A stretch of 64,000 nt of DNA from Sophora flavescens (taxonomy: Eukaryota; Streptophyta; Magnoliopsida; Fabales; Fabaceae). The stretch is taken from NCBI GenBank assembly GCA_030762895.1, contig CM061063.1, positions 98,168,210-98,232,209 on the forward strand. Direction: 5' to 3'. A program made the translations under genes and the position numbers. Shown in pieces: positions 34,231 through 46,557 of this stretch. Below the pieces are notes generated by a model. The model saw only the letters and a list, made by a program, of their open reading frames with translations. It was not told the origin of the DNA and ran no database searches. Positions within the stretch are counted from its first letter, which is position 1. Every line of letters starts with the position of its first letter.

Positions 34231-37200
34231 TGCAACACCCCCTTTTTAGGTATCACATTTACGTAACATTACCCAAAACATCATACTAAATAAAATATTA
34301 AGTTGCTGGTTTTCTTCGGAAAATAAGATGCATTTTCTAATTCCCTATACTTCTTCTTAAAAATAGTGATAAAATTTTTTTCTTTTTCTGCATATACATT
34401 CAAACTCTCATAATATAATATACACAACTATATATATATTTCACATATACTTCTCTATTTTACAACTGACCCTTTTCTTACTAGGTCACGATCCACTGGT
34501 CACACAGATTTTACATCATCAAAAATTTTTACAACTAAGTCATAGTGGGTGTCTGAAAATACTACGCAAAAGATGACTCTCAGGAGTCACTAATTCAGAC
34601 TATCCTAAAATTCCCACTCTTCCTAAAACTACATCCTAAGCTGGTCACCACTATATAAAACCATTGGGAAGCCCAGTGTACACTCCCCCACCCCCTGAAG
34701 ATGTGTCTGGAGAGGATACAACAGCCCCCTCTCCAGCAGCTCCAGACCCTTCGTCTGCTATAGGAACATAGTCAGGATTTTCCACCGGATTCTCCTCTGG
34801 GTCTTCCTCCATCTCCTCCGGAATGTTCTCTGGAACTAATATTATAGGTGCAGGAGGTGATCCTGGTGCAACTTGTTGTAGTGGTTGAATAAACTAAGGC
34901 GGTTGGTGTTCCAGACTCCCATGTTGTACTAAATATTGTAGTATCATCCAGATGGGTGGTAGTGATATCTCAATTGTTTCCCTGCTATGTACTAACTGTT
35001 GTGGTCCTTCAGCGACTGTACCTCGCAGTGTCCTTAACGGACCAGTATAGGTAGCACTCCGAGCCCCTGGGTTAATAACCCAGGCGTCTCCTCTATCAGC
35101 GTTGTCAAACGTCAGGGATCGTACCCTCGAGTAGTTCAAATCCACCTCGTCCGGATCCATCTAAAATGTTTGTAAGGGTGAGTTTCCAATATATGAGTTT
35201 TATAAGACAACCCCATGCACGACTCTCAAATATCAATTACCAAGTATTCACAGTATAATAACATTAATCATAACAGAAGAATGATATAATTCACAGGTTT
35301 TCATGCCCGACAATCATCGTTATTTTATAAAAATGCATGACACTTCTATGTTCAATTTCTAATTTGATACCTAATCTCCGGAGATCCCACAACTTTCTGT
35401 TTCGTTTCAAGCTGATCAGGCTCGCACATGGCGCATTGTAAAAACGAACAAAACAATGCCCAAGAAAATCACATAACACACTGGTCTCACACAGTTCCAC
35501 CAGGGTTATAAATCAAAGTTTGACTCATTGTCTCACACATGTACAAAGGCACAATGGTCACTGCGAATTATGGAATTTATTGTCCATAACCTATTGCGTC
35601 ACACAGATTGCAATAGTTAACGCATAAAGTTGGACGCACAGTCCTATAAATTTGGACACACCGTCCTATATATATTGGCTCACACATATAGAGGCCCAAT
35701 ATTCAAATGGAACACAGTCCATTAAAAGATACATTGATCCACTCCGGAACTCAATGATCATCATCTCCTGACACATCTGCCATATACATTGATCCACTCT
35801 GGATTCAATGCCCATTTACATGACACAATTGCCATTGAATGCATGAGAAAAACTTTTATTCTCGTTTTGTTTTCTTTGTCGTAATAGTATTTCCTTGTCG
35901 AAGCACAAAGCTTAACGACCATGCTTAATTCTTTTAATTAAGACTTTTCACTTAAAACAAATACAGGACACACAGTCCAAATCCTTTAATCTCAACATAG
36001 GACATACAGTCCGAATGCTCAATCACGATGCCCTTAAACCGATGCACCAGTTTTAGGCTCGCGGATATGGAACTCACACTGTCCACATCAACTTAGGACA
36101 CACACAGTCCAAAAACAAAACTTGCTGGACACTCCGTCCCATGACACAGATCCTTGATCTACGTGTCCATACAACACTAGAATCTCGACGTCTCGGTTCT
36201 AGGCTCATTTATCTGCTTATAAAACATTTTGCTCAGTGTAAAACAAAACCAAGCTTTGAAAACTCATCCAAGTTTAACGGAATACTTTCACTGAATAAAA
36301 ACATTGTTACATAAATTCTTTTCTGTTAAAACGTTAATAAATTTCAAAAATCATTTATAATTTCCTTTGATTTCTAATTATTTCACTTTAAGAAATAATT
36401 TCCAATAAAGGTCAACAAAACAAAAATTTTAATAAATAAAAAGATTTAATAAATAAATTTCTAAAATTTAAATAAATAAATATTTAATATTAAATAATAT
36501 TAAATAATATTAATTAAATAATATTAAATAACTAATATCACTTCTCTGTCAGAAGTAATTGTTCTGACTGCTATAAATATTATTTTTGGAACTTAATCAC
36601 TTTAAATAACATTTTATAATAAAATTAAATTTATTATATAAAAATTAGAGCCAGTGAAAAATTTCACGGTTTCACCCTTACTATTGCTTATTTACACTGT
36701 TTTCACAAAATATTAATAAAATAATAATTTTTTTTCCTTTTTCTCAAAATCTCCCAGATTAATCCCTCAGATTAATTGTCCAAGCTTATTTAGTTTTTAA
36801 TCCTTAATTAATTTTTTTTTAACACTGACCAATGTTAGGTTACTCAGTCCAACACTCAATCTGCAGATAAATTCCAATCGCTAAATGACATGACATATAT
36901 CAATTTATGACATGCATCACAATTATAATATAAACAAATAATCATGTAAGTTCACACATCACTTCAATTCAATTACTCAGATAAAGATCACATCAATCTA
37001 GCAATTAATAGTAAACAGTATAATAAAATAAACTATTGCATACATAAAATTAATACATGACTCCACAAATAAGCATGAGATTATCTCAACTCCTCAGGCA
37101 TACCCCCCTTACCTCTTGAAGACCACACTATATTTCCTGTTAATTTTCTGATCCTGATCTGATTTTTCTCTGTCAGCTTGACTCAGCTAACTCAGTTATT

Positions 37201-38708
37201 TCCTTCAAATGAATTATAACCAAAATAAATCAAATCAAACAACAATACACTTAGTTTATGAAGGTTAGGGTTCGGCTTCAACCCATTATCTAGGTTAGGA
37301 AAAATTAAAATTTGATTAACTTAAGGATTAATGATCCATAAGTTAAATTAAGCATGATTAATCACTTTAACCCTGATTATGAACTAAGACATGAACTAAA
37401 CTCATCTAGTTCTAAGAACTAGGGTTCGGATTTCCTCAAGATCCATAAGCTAGAAGTTTTAAAATTTCATCAACTTTTGGGATTTAATCAATATACAAAA
37501 CTTAGGGTTTGATTCAAGTGTTACAAACAACTTTTGAATCACAAAACCCTTGAGTACACAAATCTAGGGTTTCGGTTTTGATGAGATCAATAGGTTAAAG
37601 TTTGATTTTTTTGATCTTATATATATTTGAATACAAGAACTAGCAAGATACAAAAGGATTGAATCATGAATCAAGTCATGAAAATGAAACAAAACCTAAA
37701 AACTCAAAGTTAACCTAGGTTCGGCCATAACCAGAAATCAAGGAAAGAAATTTCTCATGATCTTATGATTCTAGATGATGAAAATAGAGATGATTATGAG
37801 ATCATAGCAATTGGTTTCATGTCAAAAGGATTTTTCTAGAATTAGTTATGAATTTTTGAATCTAACTCCAAGAACTTTAAACAAATGAAGAACATATGAA
37901 TTTTAGCCATGAATCTATCAAAAGTTGTGAAGAGAAATGATTTAAATGACAAGAGAATAAGGTATTACCTCTTGTTGATTCAAGAAAACAAGATTTGGAT
38001 GAGGTTCTTTTGAATTTTCCTATGGTGTTCTTATGGCAAGTTGATGAACTTTGAAGAAGAAGAACATGAAAATGGAAGAATGGTATTTATATGAAGAAGA
38101 CAACCATCTTAAGGAAGATGACACTATTGAAGCCGTGAGGGTTGAGCAAGGTTTGGTCAACTTGTCCAATGGCATTTGTTAGAAATTGTCATAAAAAGAC
38201 AAGGGCAATTTGGTCATTTCATAGGAAAATTTAATTTTGCCATAAATGTGCCATTATGGCCATTTATGATACGGATAAACTCGTCATAAATGCTCGTCAA
38301 GTCGGTCAATCCAACATCTCTGCTACGTTGCCGACTTCCCGATTCATCTGGCGCAAGCTTTTCCTAGAGACATCTCGACTTATATGCCCGCAACAAATAT
38401 AATATTTTAATTTTTTTACCAAAATTTTCAAAACTTCCAGTATCGTAGTAAATACGATAAAAACATTTTTCATCTCGTTCACGACTCAAAATTAGGTCTT
38501 CTGAGCAGTAAACTTTTACTGTCAGTGAAAACGCAGACAGGGTTCCGTCTGAATTTTCAACCCAAAATTGTATCGTAACCATAAGATATAAAACATGACA
38601 GGAAAATAACAGTATTTTACCCAAAACAATTTTCTTAGTCTCGGATAAAAATATATTTTTATATATTAATTACCGACACTAGAAAGCAGTGAAAATCGGG
38701 GTGTTACA
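34231..38708 (-). repeat. 5' LTR of the Ty3/gypsy element, 4478 bp
   Basis: TGCAACACCCCC to CGGGGTGTTACA, with AATTA at 38709-38713. It holds the unfilled hAT target (GTTAGAAA once, near 38180), the full-length version of the 293-bp segment missing from the 3' LTR, and a disrupted copy of the LTR-borne ORF. A TATATATAGG box (minus strand, near 35670) lies about 500 bases upstream of that ORF and is a plausible promoter. Confidence 0.92.
34651..35160 (-). pseudogene. LTR-borne ORF, disrupted copy in 5' LTR
   Basis: Same frame as 21820-22332 (MDPDEVDLNYSRVRSLTFDN...), but a glutamine codon has become TAG at 34894-34896, after 88 residues. A further small difference near 34748 (CCTTCGTCTGC against CACCAAATGCCTGC) shifts the frame. 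The VSSPDT...GLPNGFI end is still encoded. One LTR keeps it open and the other does not, which shows drift since insertion. Confidence 0.55.
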
Positions 38709-38713
38709 AATTA

Positions 38714-38839
38714 CGCTGGTTGCTTTCGAAAAATATAATTTTCTCTATTCCTTAACTTACTTGAAATTAGTTGTATTTTTTTTCTTTTTCTTTTCCTCTA
38801 TCGATATAACCCAAACATTTATAATTAACAACCGAATAC

Positions 38840-38884
<45 letters not shown>

Positions 38885-39486
38885 TGCATCAATACAGTTT
38901 TACATATCGACCTTTATATTACAGATCATTTATTAAATCCATAACATAAGAAAACACACATAAACTAAATCTATATAATAGCGGTAGTCCGGAACCACGA
39001 CATCACAAAAACATGGCTCTTAGTAGCCAAGATATACAGACTGTGACAATACCACTACTTCCCAAAAGTAAACCCAAAACAGATCCTACTGCTGGTCGCA
39101 CCTAATGAAAGTCATTGGGAAGTCGTCCATAGTACTCCCCGACCGCAGGAGTATCCGGTGATGATACATCCGCCTCTGCCTCAACCTCTAGAGCAACATC
39201 ATCAACCTATATGATTAAATGGTGGCTGATGCACCAGATTTCCCTCATTCACCAGATTCCTCAATAATATCCACATAGGGCAAGTTGTACTTCAACTGTC
39301 TCAAAGCTATGAGTATGGTCTGTGGTCCTGTCGCTAATGTTCCCATATTAGTACATATTGACCCGGTAAACGTAGCGTTGCGGGCGTCCGGGTTAATCGA
39401 CCACACGCTTCCATCATCAGCCTCGTCAAAGTTCAGGGAACGTATCCCCGAGTACGATATAGGACTCGTGTGGTTCATCTATACTC

Positions 39487-39555
<69 letters not shown>

Positions 39556-41014
39556 CATAATATAAACCCAACATGAAAATAAATAAAGCAAGGGTGATAT
39601 ACCAATATTGAGTTTCATTATGATAACTACATGCACGACACTAAAAATAAACATCATATATACATATTGTAAATATTTCCTACCAGTGGGATTCATACCC
39701 GATCATACAATCATGATTTTTCAAAAATGCATGGCACTTCAATATCCATTCCAATGAGTCTTGACAGAATCTCCGGAGATCCTAACTTCCCTCCTTCGAG
39801 CAATGATTATGCTGATATACCCTTAACACAATTGTCTCATGAGACCGGCCTCTAAATTTAGGTCCGGCCCCAATTGTTCAGGGATATCACGATGGAACAC
39901 CTAAAATAATATTGGAATAGTTCCCTATTGAGTACATTTGTGCCGGGTAACTGAATTCCACGACCTGAGGTTGCAGGGCCCCAAGTATTCGTTGGATTTT
40001 CGAAGCCTGAATGTCCCTAAGACCCAAAGACCCTAGAATTTAGCTTTTGTCTGTAACTAACCAATTTACCCAATTCACCCTTTGTGAAATTGTAGCTCGA
40101 TACCCAAGGCACGTATGCCCAAAATGGCATGTTTTCCCGACTATGGATGTAAAACCCGTTTTTATCGTAACTGTTCTTTGTCATTTGTTTTTCCTCTGTC
40201 GAGGCTTAAAGCTACCGACTACCCTTCCTCAGGTATTCCAATTCCTTTCCACCTCCAAAGTACAATTTCCTCTTAGGAACACTAGCCCGACGTCTCGGCA
40301 ATCTAGGTCCTTATCCTTTCCTTTATTTTTCCCAAAGAGTTTTCGTTCAGTGAAACACAAATACCAAAACAAAAACTCCAAAAACTTATCCAAGTTTGTC
40401 GGAAAGTTTCCGCTGTTCTTAAATTCTTTTCCAAAAATCCATTTCTGATGAAATTCGTTTTAATAAGTAACGAAAATCGTTTTTCCTCAAATCCTTTATT
40501 TTTATTTTCTAAAAATCCATTAACCCTTTGAAAATCATTTCTGGCATATAAATTTATTTTTCCCACTTAAAAGATCATTTTTCCTCACACTACCGTTAGG
40601 CAAGCAAAAACCCTTATTTCTTGAAAAATTATTTATCAACAACCTTAAAACCATTTTTAAAATACATTTTCTTTAAATTAAGATTTATTTCCATTTTCCC
40701 CGTCATTTTCGAAAAAAAATGCAAAAGTGAAATTTTTTCACGATTACGTACTCGCTGTCACTCGTTAACTTATTCTTTCAATGAAACTCATTAAAATATT
40801 AATATTTTACCTTAAAATTAAATCCATAAATTTTCAAAAACAATGTTTTCCTTAAACTTTCTTAACGTTTTATCATTAATTTCCAATGAGCATTGGTCGA
40901 TGTTAGGCTTCCAGTCAATCACAAAATCAACAGAAATTTCATACAACACAATTTATCACATGCCTTCACAACCATCAATAAATTCACACATCAAAATTTA
41001 TACCATGCTTTCAT
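38714..41014 (-). repeat. Middle part of the outer solo LTR
   Basis: Continues the LTR interrupted at 21399. The target duplication joins 21399 to 38714. It contains (TA)n runs at 38849-38884 and 39485-39553, a remnant of the LTR-borne ORF, and a 3'-type segment with TTCAGTGAAAC...CAAAAC shared with the other gypsy LTRs. Confidence 0.8.
39102..39478 (-). pseudogene. LTR-borne ORF remnant (family 2)
   Basis: The first 77 codons are open (39245-39478) and read YSGIRSLNFDEADDG, SINPDARNATFTG, GTLATGPQTI. This aligns without gaps to YSGVRSLTFDNGDRG, VINPGAQSATYNG, GTVAEGPQQL of the intact ORF at 21820-22332. After a frame break the C-terminus reads DVSSPDTPAVGEYYGRLPND, against VSSPDTSSGGGGVYTGLPNG. 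DNA similarity outside these segments is much lower, so the protein appears to be what was kept. Function unknown. Confidence 0.6.
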
Positions 41015-43226
41015 TGTAACACCTCGATTTTTCTATTTTTCGATAACAGTAAATACATGTTTATATGTGTTTATTTTTGTTAAAATCCAGAAAATGATTT
41101 TATTCAGGCGAAAGTCGGTCTGCGTTTTCACTGACAGTAAAAGTTTATTGAGCATAAAACCTAATTTTGACCCATGAACGAAACAATTAGTGTTTTTTTA
41201 GTCTTCCCAATGATCAGGTGAAATCGTTGAAAACTACGATCGGAAACGTAAACCGGGTACACAACGAAGCCAGATGGGGAGCTGAGATGACCAATGTGAC
41301 AGGTTGGAAAAGGAGTGACATGTTGATGTGAGTCAAATGTCACATCCTACAGAAACCATCAATACACCTTTTTGAACATATCATATTATAATAAAAAAAA
41401 CCCATTTTCCCTCACTTTTTCCAACCAAACACCTCCCTAACCAAAACTTGCTTTCCAAGCTCACTCATCCTCTCCTCTTCACGCCAGTCACTCTCTCTCC
41501 CTCTATATAAACACTCATTTTCAACTTTACTTCACTTAAGCATACTTTCTTCACTTCAAGCTCCATAGTTTCTACTTCTTCAAGTGTTCATCCTCACCAT
41601 TTTCTTCAAGTTTCAAGGGTAATGCTCTATACTCTTCTCATCTAAGTCATCTTCTTCTTTTATTTTGAGAGTTATGCCATGTTCATCCATTTTTGATTCT
41701 TAGATCTAGAAACTTCAAAAATCTCTAGAAATTAGTAGAAAAATCCATTTGTGTTGAAACCAATTTCTGTGGACTCACAATGATCTCTATATTGTTTATC
41801 TAAGAGCTTGCATCAAACAAAAATTTCCTTCCCTATATTCCTAGAATGGTTGAATCTGTGTTTGTGGAGCAAGGAAGTTTTGTTTCAACTTTTGTTAAAT
41901 GATCATTGATTTGAACTCTTTTGTACCTTTAGTTGTTAAATCCAAAAGCTTGAAAAGTTTGAAAATTTCTAGCCTATTTTAGAAGCCAAGACCGAAACCC
42001 CAAGCTTGTGGCTTAGAGGAGTTTTGTTCAATCCTTGTTAAATGATCATTGGCTATGAACCTCTAATACTTAAGGATCATTGATCCATGAGTTTGAGAAA
42101 TTTTGAAAATCTCTAACCTTACTTTTGTACCTTGGCCGAACCTATGCCTTAGTTGGATGAGATGTTTTTTGTTGTTTTAACTTGTGTTATGTGTCGGAAT
42201 CTTTAGACTTCCGTTGCGAAGCAAGTCGAGGAATATCGTAGCACTCAACAAAGAACGAAAGACCTTGTTTGCTTTGGAATCAGGTAAGGGGAGCTTACCT
42301 GAGGGATTTTTCCTGATAGCTATATGATATTATTTATGGTCTGTTAAGTTGTTTTAAATTTTATTGTGATTTCCTTTGTTTATCTAATGTGGTTAAAATT
42401 GTCTATTTTACATATTTGAGCTGGATGATTTATTTGTAGAAATGTGTTATAGCTTGGAGATATGGCATGAACTGTATTATCTGAAATGATGTTGATATGA
42501 AAATTATACTGTTGTGGATTATTGTCTGAGAAGCCTGACATTCGTCAGTGCTCAATCAATTATTGAGATAAAAGCCTTAAAAAGCCTTATGAGGAATTTT
42601 GACAATGATAATATTTAGTTGATGTTTCCTTTTGATAAAAGAGAAAGTAATGGATAATTAAAAGGATGTTTCCTTTTAATAGAAGAAGAATAAGAATGGA
42701 ATTGAGAAAGAAATACATTTTAGTATGTTATCATTTTCAAGAATGAAGTGGAAAATCATTTTAAGAACTAAGCGTTGAAATATTTTAAAGTTAGAAGGAA
42801 AAACATTTAACTTATAAGTTTCTTTTCATATAAACGGAAATGATTTTGAAAGGTGTTTATAAAATAGGATTCATGAGAAAAATGATTTAAAAATATTTTC
42901 TGGTTAGCAATGACTTTAGAAAAGGATTTTTACAAAGTTAGGATGTTGTTTTGAAAAAGGGAAGAACTTCAAAAGAAGGTGGGTTTAAGGAAAAAGTGGA
43001 TTTATCTATAACTTAGTGTTTCTAAATGAATTTCAATGAAAAGGATTTCTGGAAAAATTTACTTTTGAAATTATTTTGGCAAGCTTGGATAAGTTGCTGA
43101 TGTTTCATTTTGTATTTGTGTTTCACTGAATGAAAAATAATAATTACCTTGGAAAGTGAATCTAGTATACGAGATGTCGGAATACTAGTGTTCTGTAATT
43201 TACACGTAGATCTTTGATCCGTGTCA

Positions 43227-43375
43227 CGTTGTTGTGGACTATGTGTCCTATTCACGTTGTTGTGGACTGTGTGTCCTAATCACGTTGTTGTGGACTGTGT
43301 CCTATTCACGTTGTTGTGAACCATATGTCCTAATTACATTGTTGTGGACTGTGTGTCCTAATCATGTTGTGATAA
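43227..43375 (+). repeat. ~30-bp tandem repeat with GGAC...GTCC palindrome
   Basis: About five units of CACGTTGTTGTGGACTGTGT followed by GTCCTAAT. Each contains GGAC-TGTGT-GTCC, arms that can pair. Units differ at a few positions. Confidence 0.85.
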
Positions 43376-43586
43376 ACGTTATTAAAGGTGAATGTTGTTT
43401 TCTATGACCACAAGCCCAGACTAGTGCATCGGTTTAGGGCAATGTGATTGAGCACTCGGACTTCGTGTCCCGTGTTGATGTTGAAGAATCTTAAAGTTAA
43501 AGATTTTATGAATAGTCGTTAGCCTTTGAGCTTCGACAAGGAAAGAATGTACACACAGATAAACCTTGAGAATAAAATGATTTTTA

Positions 43587-43760
43587 CATGCATTTGTTTG
43601 GCAGACGTGCCATGTTACCAGTGAGAAATCATTGAGTCATGTGTTGGCCAATGAATTTTGAGGAAATACACCCATGCATTTGTTTGGCAGACGTGCCATG
43701 TTACCAGTGAGAAATCATTGAGTCATGTGTTGGCCAATGAATTTTGAGGAAATACACCCA
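43587..43760 (+). repeat. 86-bp direct duplication
   Basis: CATGCATTTGTTTGGCAGAC...AATACACC occurs twice in a row (starts 43587 and 43673), with no difference that I can see, so it is very recent. Confidence 0.9.
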
Positions 43761-44685
43761 TGAACTACGAAACCATTGGTTGTTGTGTGATCTTCCAATG
43801 CATGGACAGAAGTTTCCCATTTATCGTAATGACAATTGAGATATCATAACTTGTGCTCAATAACCATTGGCTGCTGAGTGATCTACCAATTAATGAATTA
43901 CAAAGGTGTTGGGCGTTGGATTCTTTTCGTTGACAATGACCCATGTAAAAAGCTTGATCAGCTTAAATGAAAAATGAAGTTGATATCTCATGAGATTAAG
44001 TTAGAGCCTGAATATTGAAGTGTCATGCATTTTTTTAAAATGACGATGACTGTTCGGGATGAAACCCATTGATATAATACTTGTTTACTTCTGAGAATTT
44101 TATGATATATGACTTTATATGTCTATATGATGTTTTGTGTGTCATACATGTGGTTGTCGTTTTTAAATCCATATATTGGTGTCTCACCCTTAGATATATA
44201 TAAGGTTTCTTCTGGTTTTACTGTTGTACCTTGGTACTCTAGTACAGATGGTGCAGAGGAGTTTCCCTAAGTCACTCGGAGACTTAGATCTAGATGTTTG
44301 AAGAAGCTTTTGATCGTGGGATGGCCATGGGTGTCTTTCCAATAAATGTCTTGAAGAGCGACCAGCTAAGGATTCTGGGTTGGGTTGTATATTTGAAAAG
44401 GGAAGTAAATATGGTGTTATACATTAGTCTTTGGTTTCATTTTCCCTTTTTGAAAATCGAAACTTTTTTAGAGAAGTGGTATGTCGTGGCGACTTTGTTA
44501 TGAATGTGATTTTACTATTTAGATGTATGTATCTTGGTTTTTCAGAGTTATCCACAGAAAAAAAAATTATACCCGAGTTTTCTGACTTAAAAGAAAACAA
44601 CTTTCTGAAAACAACCAGCAAATTACTTTTTAATTTATTTTCGCATGTGATTACAATGTAATGCCCAGGGGGGTGTTACATACAT

Positions 44686-46552
44686 AGATAAATTATGCAT
44701 CACAGAATATTATGCAATAATTTTAAACAAACGCCACAAACTACAACAATTAATTACATACACATGAAACAAATTATACACATAGTTATCGAACCTCCTC
44801 GGGTAAACTGCCCTTACCACTTGACGTTATAGTTTTCCTTTTTGAACTTTCTTCTCGAAAATTCTGATTCTCCACACAACTTCACACAACAACCAACAAC
44901 TAATCCTTCACAACAAATCACATCACAACAAGTTAAACTATGAAACAAAATCTCCTCTAACCTATATACATAGGTTCGGCCAACATAGTTTAATTAGGCT
45001 AGAGATCTTTAAAATTTTCATGCTTTTGGATCTATGATCTTAAGGCATTAGAAAGACTAAAACAACTGCCATGAATCAAAAATTAAAACAAAAACCTCCT
45101 AACACCAAGGATTAGGGTTTTCAGCCATGACAAATAAATTGGGCTAGGAATCTCAAAATTTCACATACTCTTAGATCCATGAACCTAGAGTAGTATAGAG
45201 TTAAAGAAAATTATCATAAGTTGAAAATGAAGCAAAATCATCTAACCGATTTTATGGGTAGGATTCAACCATGACTAGTAAAAATGGCTAGGAATTTCTA
45301 AAATTCACATGCTCATGGATTAGTAATCCTTAAGCATTAGAGAGTACATAATCAATGATCATGACTTAAAATTGAAACAAAATCTCCTCCACCCTCAACA
45401 TTAGGGTTTCGGCCTCTTAGAGAAAATTGGGAAGGAAATTTTATTTTTACACATGCTAATGAATGAAGATACTAGGGATCAAAACTAGTTCATAGCAATT
45501 GGAATCATATGAAAATGATTTTTCTATGATTTTCTAGGAATTTTCGAAGTTCTAGATCTAAGACTTGAAAAAGATGATCATGACCTTGAAACATGAAAAT
45601 AATTGAAGAACATATAGCTTATTGATGATGAGGAACAAAGGTTACCTCTTGGAATTGAAAAATTTGCAAGATATCAACAAGTTGCTTCACAAATCCAGCT
45701 TATGGAGTCTTAGAGTAAACAAGAACAAGTGAGAAGATGATAGAAAGCATGAGTGACTTGGAGAAGAAGTTGGAGTCTTCTAGTTGCAACAATATATAGA
45801 CAAGGGAGATGGGCTTAGGCTTGCACATAATGGGCTCGAAGAGTCCAAAATTATACAATTGATTTCAAGCATGTAGATAACTTAAGACGAATTAAAGGCA
45901 TGGGAAAGTTTAGAGTTCAAAACATAAATTTCATGAGGATTATCATCATGGCCATGGCTTTGGGCCTCAAGGCCGCAGCGCTTCATGGCTTGGAGTACAA
46001 GAAATGGCCCAATTTTAATTACAAATTGATGATTTAACTTAGAACCAAAATGAAATTAAAAGAAAGCTTAAGGACTAAAATGCAATTATCTTAAAATTGT
46101 CTTCACAAACATGTGCCTCATAAATGGTTTCATATGGATGACTCACTCTTGAGTAACATAAGCTTTATCCACTTATTGGATCCCGAAAATCCCATATTTC
46201 AGCTCCGTTGTTCCCCCGATTTAATATATCGCCGGAATAATATATATTATTTCACTTTTTAAGTGAAAATTTCCAAATTAACCAAAGTCCTTTGAAAACT
46301 CATAAGAACCGTAAGTATTTCGTTCATGAGTCAAAATTAGGTTTCTGATAAGTAAACTTTTACTGTCAGTGAAAACACAAACCGAGTTTCGTCTGAATTT
46401 TCAACCAAAATTTTAACCGTAACTTTCTACAATAAAATATAATACAAGTATGATTTTGGTTTATATAAAATCATTTTCTAAGTCTTGGATAAAAAAATAT
46501 AAACAGATATTTGTTTATCGATATAGAAAACAGTAGAAATCGAGGTGTTACA
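44686..46552 (-). repeat. Last part of the outer solo LTR
   Basis: Completes the LTR begun at 21348. It carries about three ~150-bp degenerate units (near 44965, 45115, 45250, each with AGGTTCGGCC- or GGTTTTCAGCC-like starts, TAGGAATTTCTAAAATT and GGATC.ATGATC blocks) and the outer-end block (46310-46410) shared by the window's gypsy LTRs. Confidence 0.75.
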
Positions 46553-46557
46553 AGAGA

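Larger units (their letters stand above)
21400..38708 (-). mobile_element. Complete Ty3/gypsy element (chromovirus, Tekay/Del-like), TSD AATTA
   Basis: Both LTRs, PBS, gag, protease, RT, RNase H, integrase and PPT are present in chromovirus order on the minus strand. The 5-bp duplication AATTA flanks it (21395-21399 and 38709-38713). The 5' LTR is 34231-38708, the 3' LTR 21400-29488 (enlarged by a hAT insertion). Integrase follows RT and the polyprotein ends in a chromodomain-like segment (PVRIEDKMIKQLRGK, VKVIWNETTGEATWE), which with the 4.5-kb LTRs points to the Tekay/Del clade. gag-pol carries frameshifts and stops, so this copy cannot be autonomous. In the stretches I compared by eye the LTRs differ by only about 1-2 bases per 100. 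Confidence 0.92.
41015..44680 (+). mobile_element. Ty3/gypsy solo LTR in opposite orientation
   Basis: TGTAACACCTCG at 41015 to GGGGGGTGTTACA at 44680, 3666 bp, with no internal region. Flanks are TTCAT (41010-41014) and TACAT (44681-44685), a target duplication with one difference. It contains two tandem repeats (43227-43375 and 43587-43760). It is related to the truncated LTR at 8069-11960. No LTR-borne ORF is recognisable, only the trailing sequence (GATGGTGCAGAGGAG). Confidence 0.75.
21348..46552 (-). mobile_element. Ty3/gypsy solo LTR inside copia RT, TSD AGAGA
   Basis: Starts TGTAACACCCCC at 21348 and ends CGAGGTGTTACA at 46552, flanked by AGAGA on both sides (21343-21347 and 46553-46557). 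Its own sequence is 21348-21399, 38714-41014 and 44686-46552, about 4.2 kb, interrupted by a complete gypsy element and a second solo LTR. There is no PBS, PPT or pol of its own, and the length equals one LTR, so it is a solo LTR. The part at 46300-46400 matches the outer end of the LTR at 34231-38708 (TCAAAATTAGGT, TTTTACTGTCAGTGAAAAC). Confidence 0.85.
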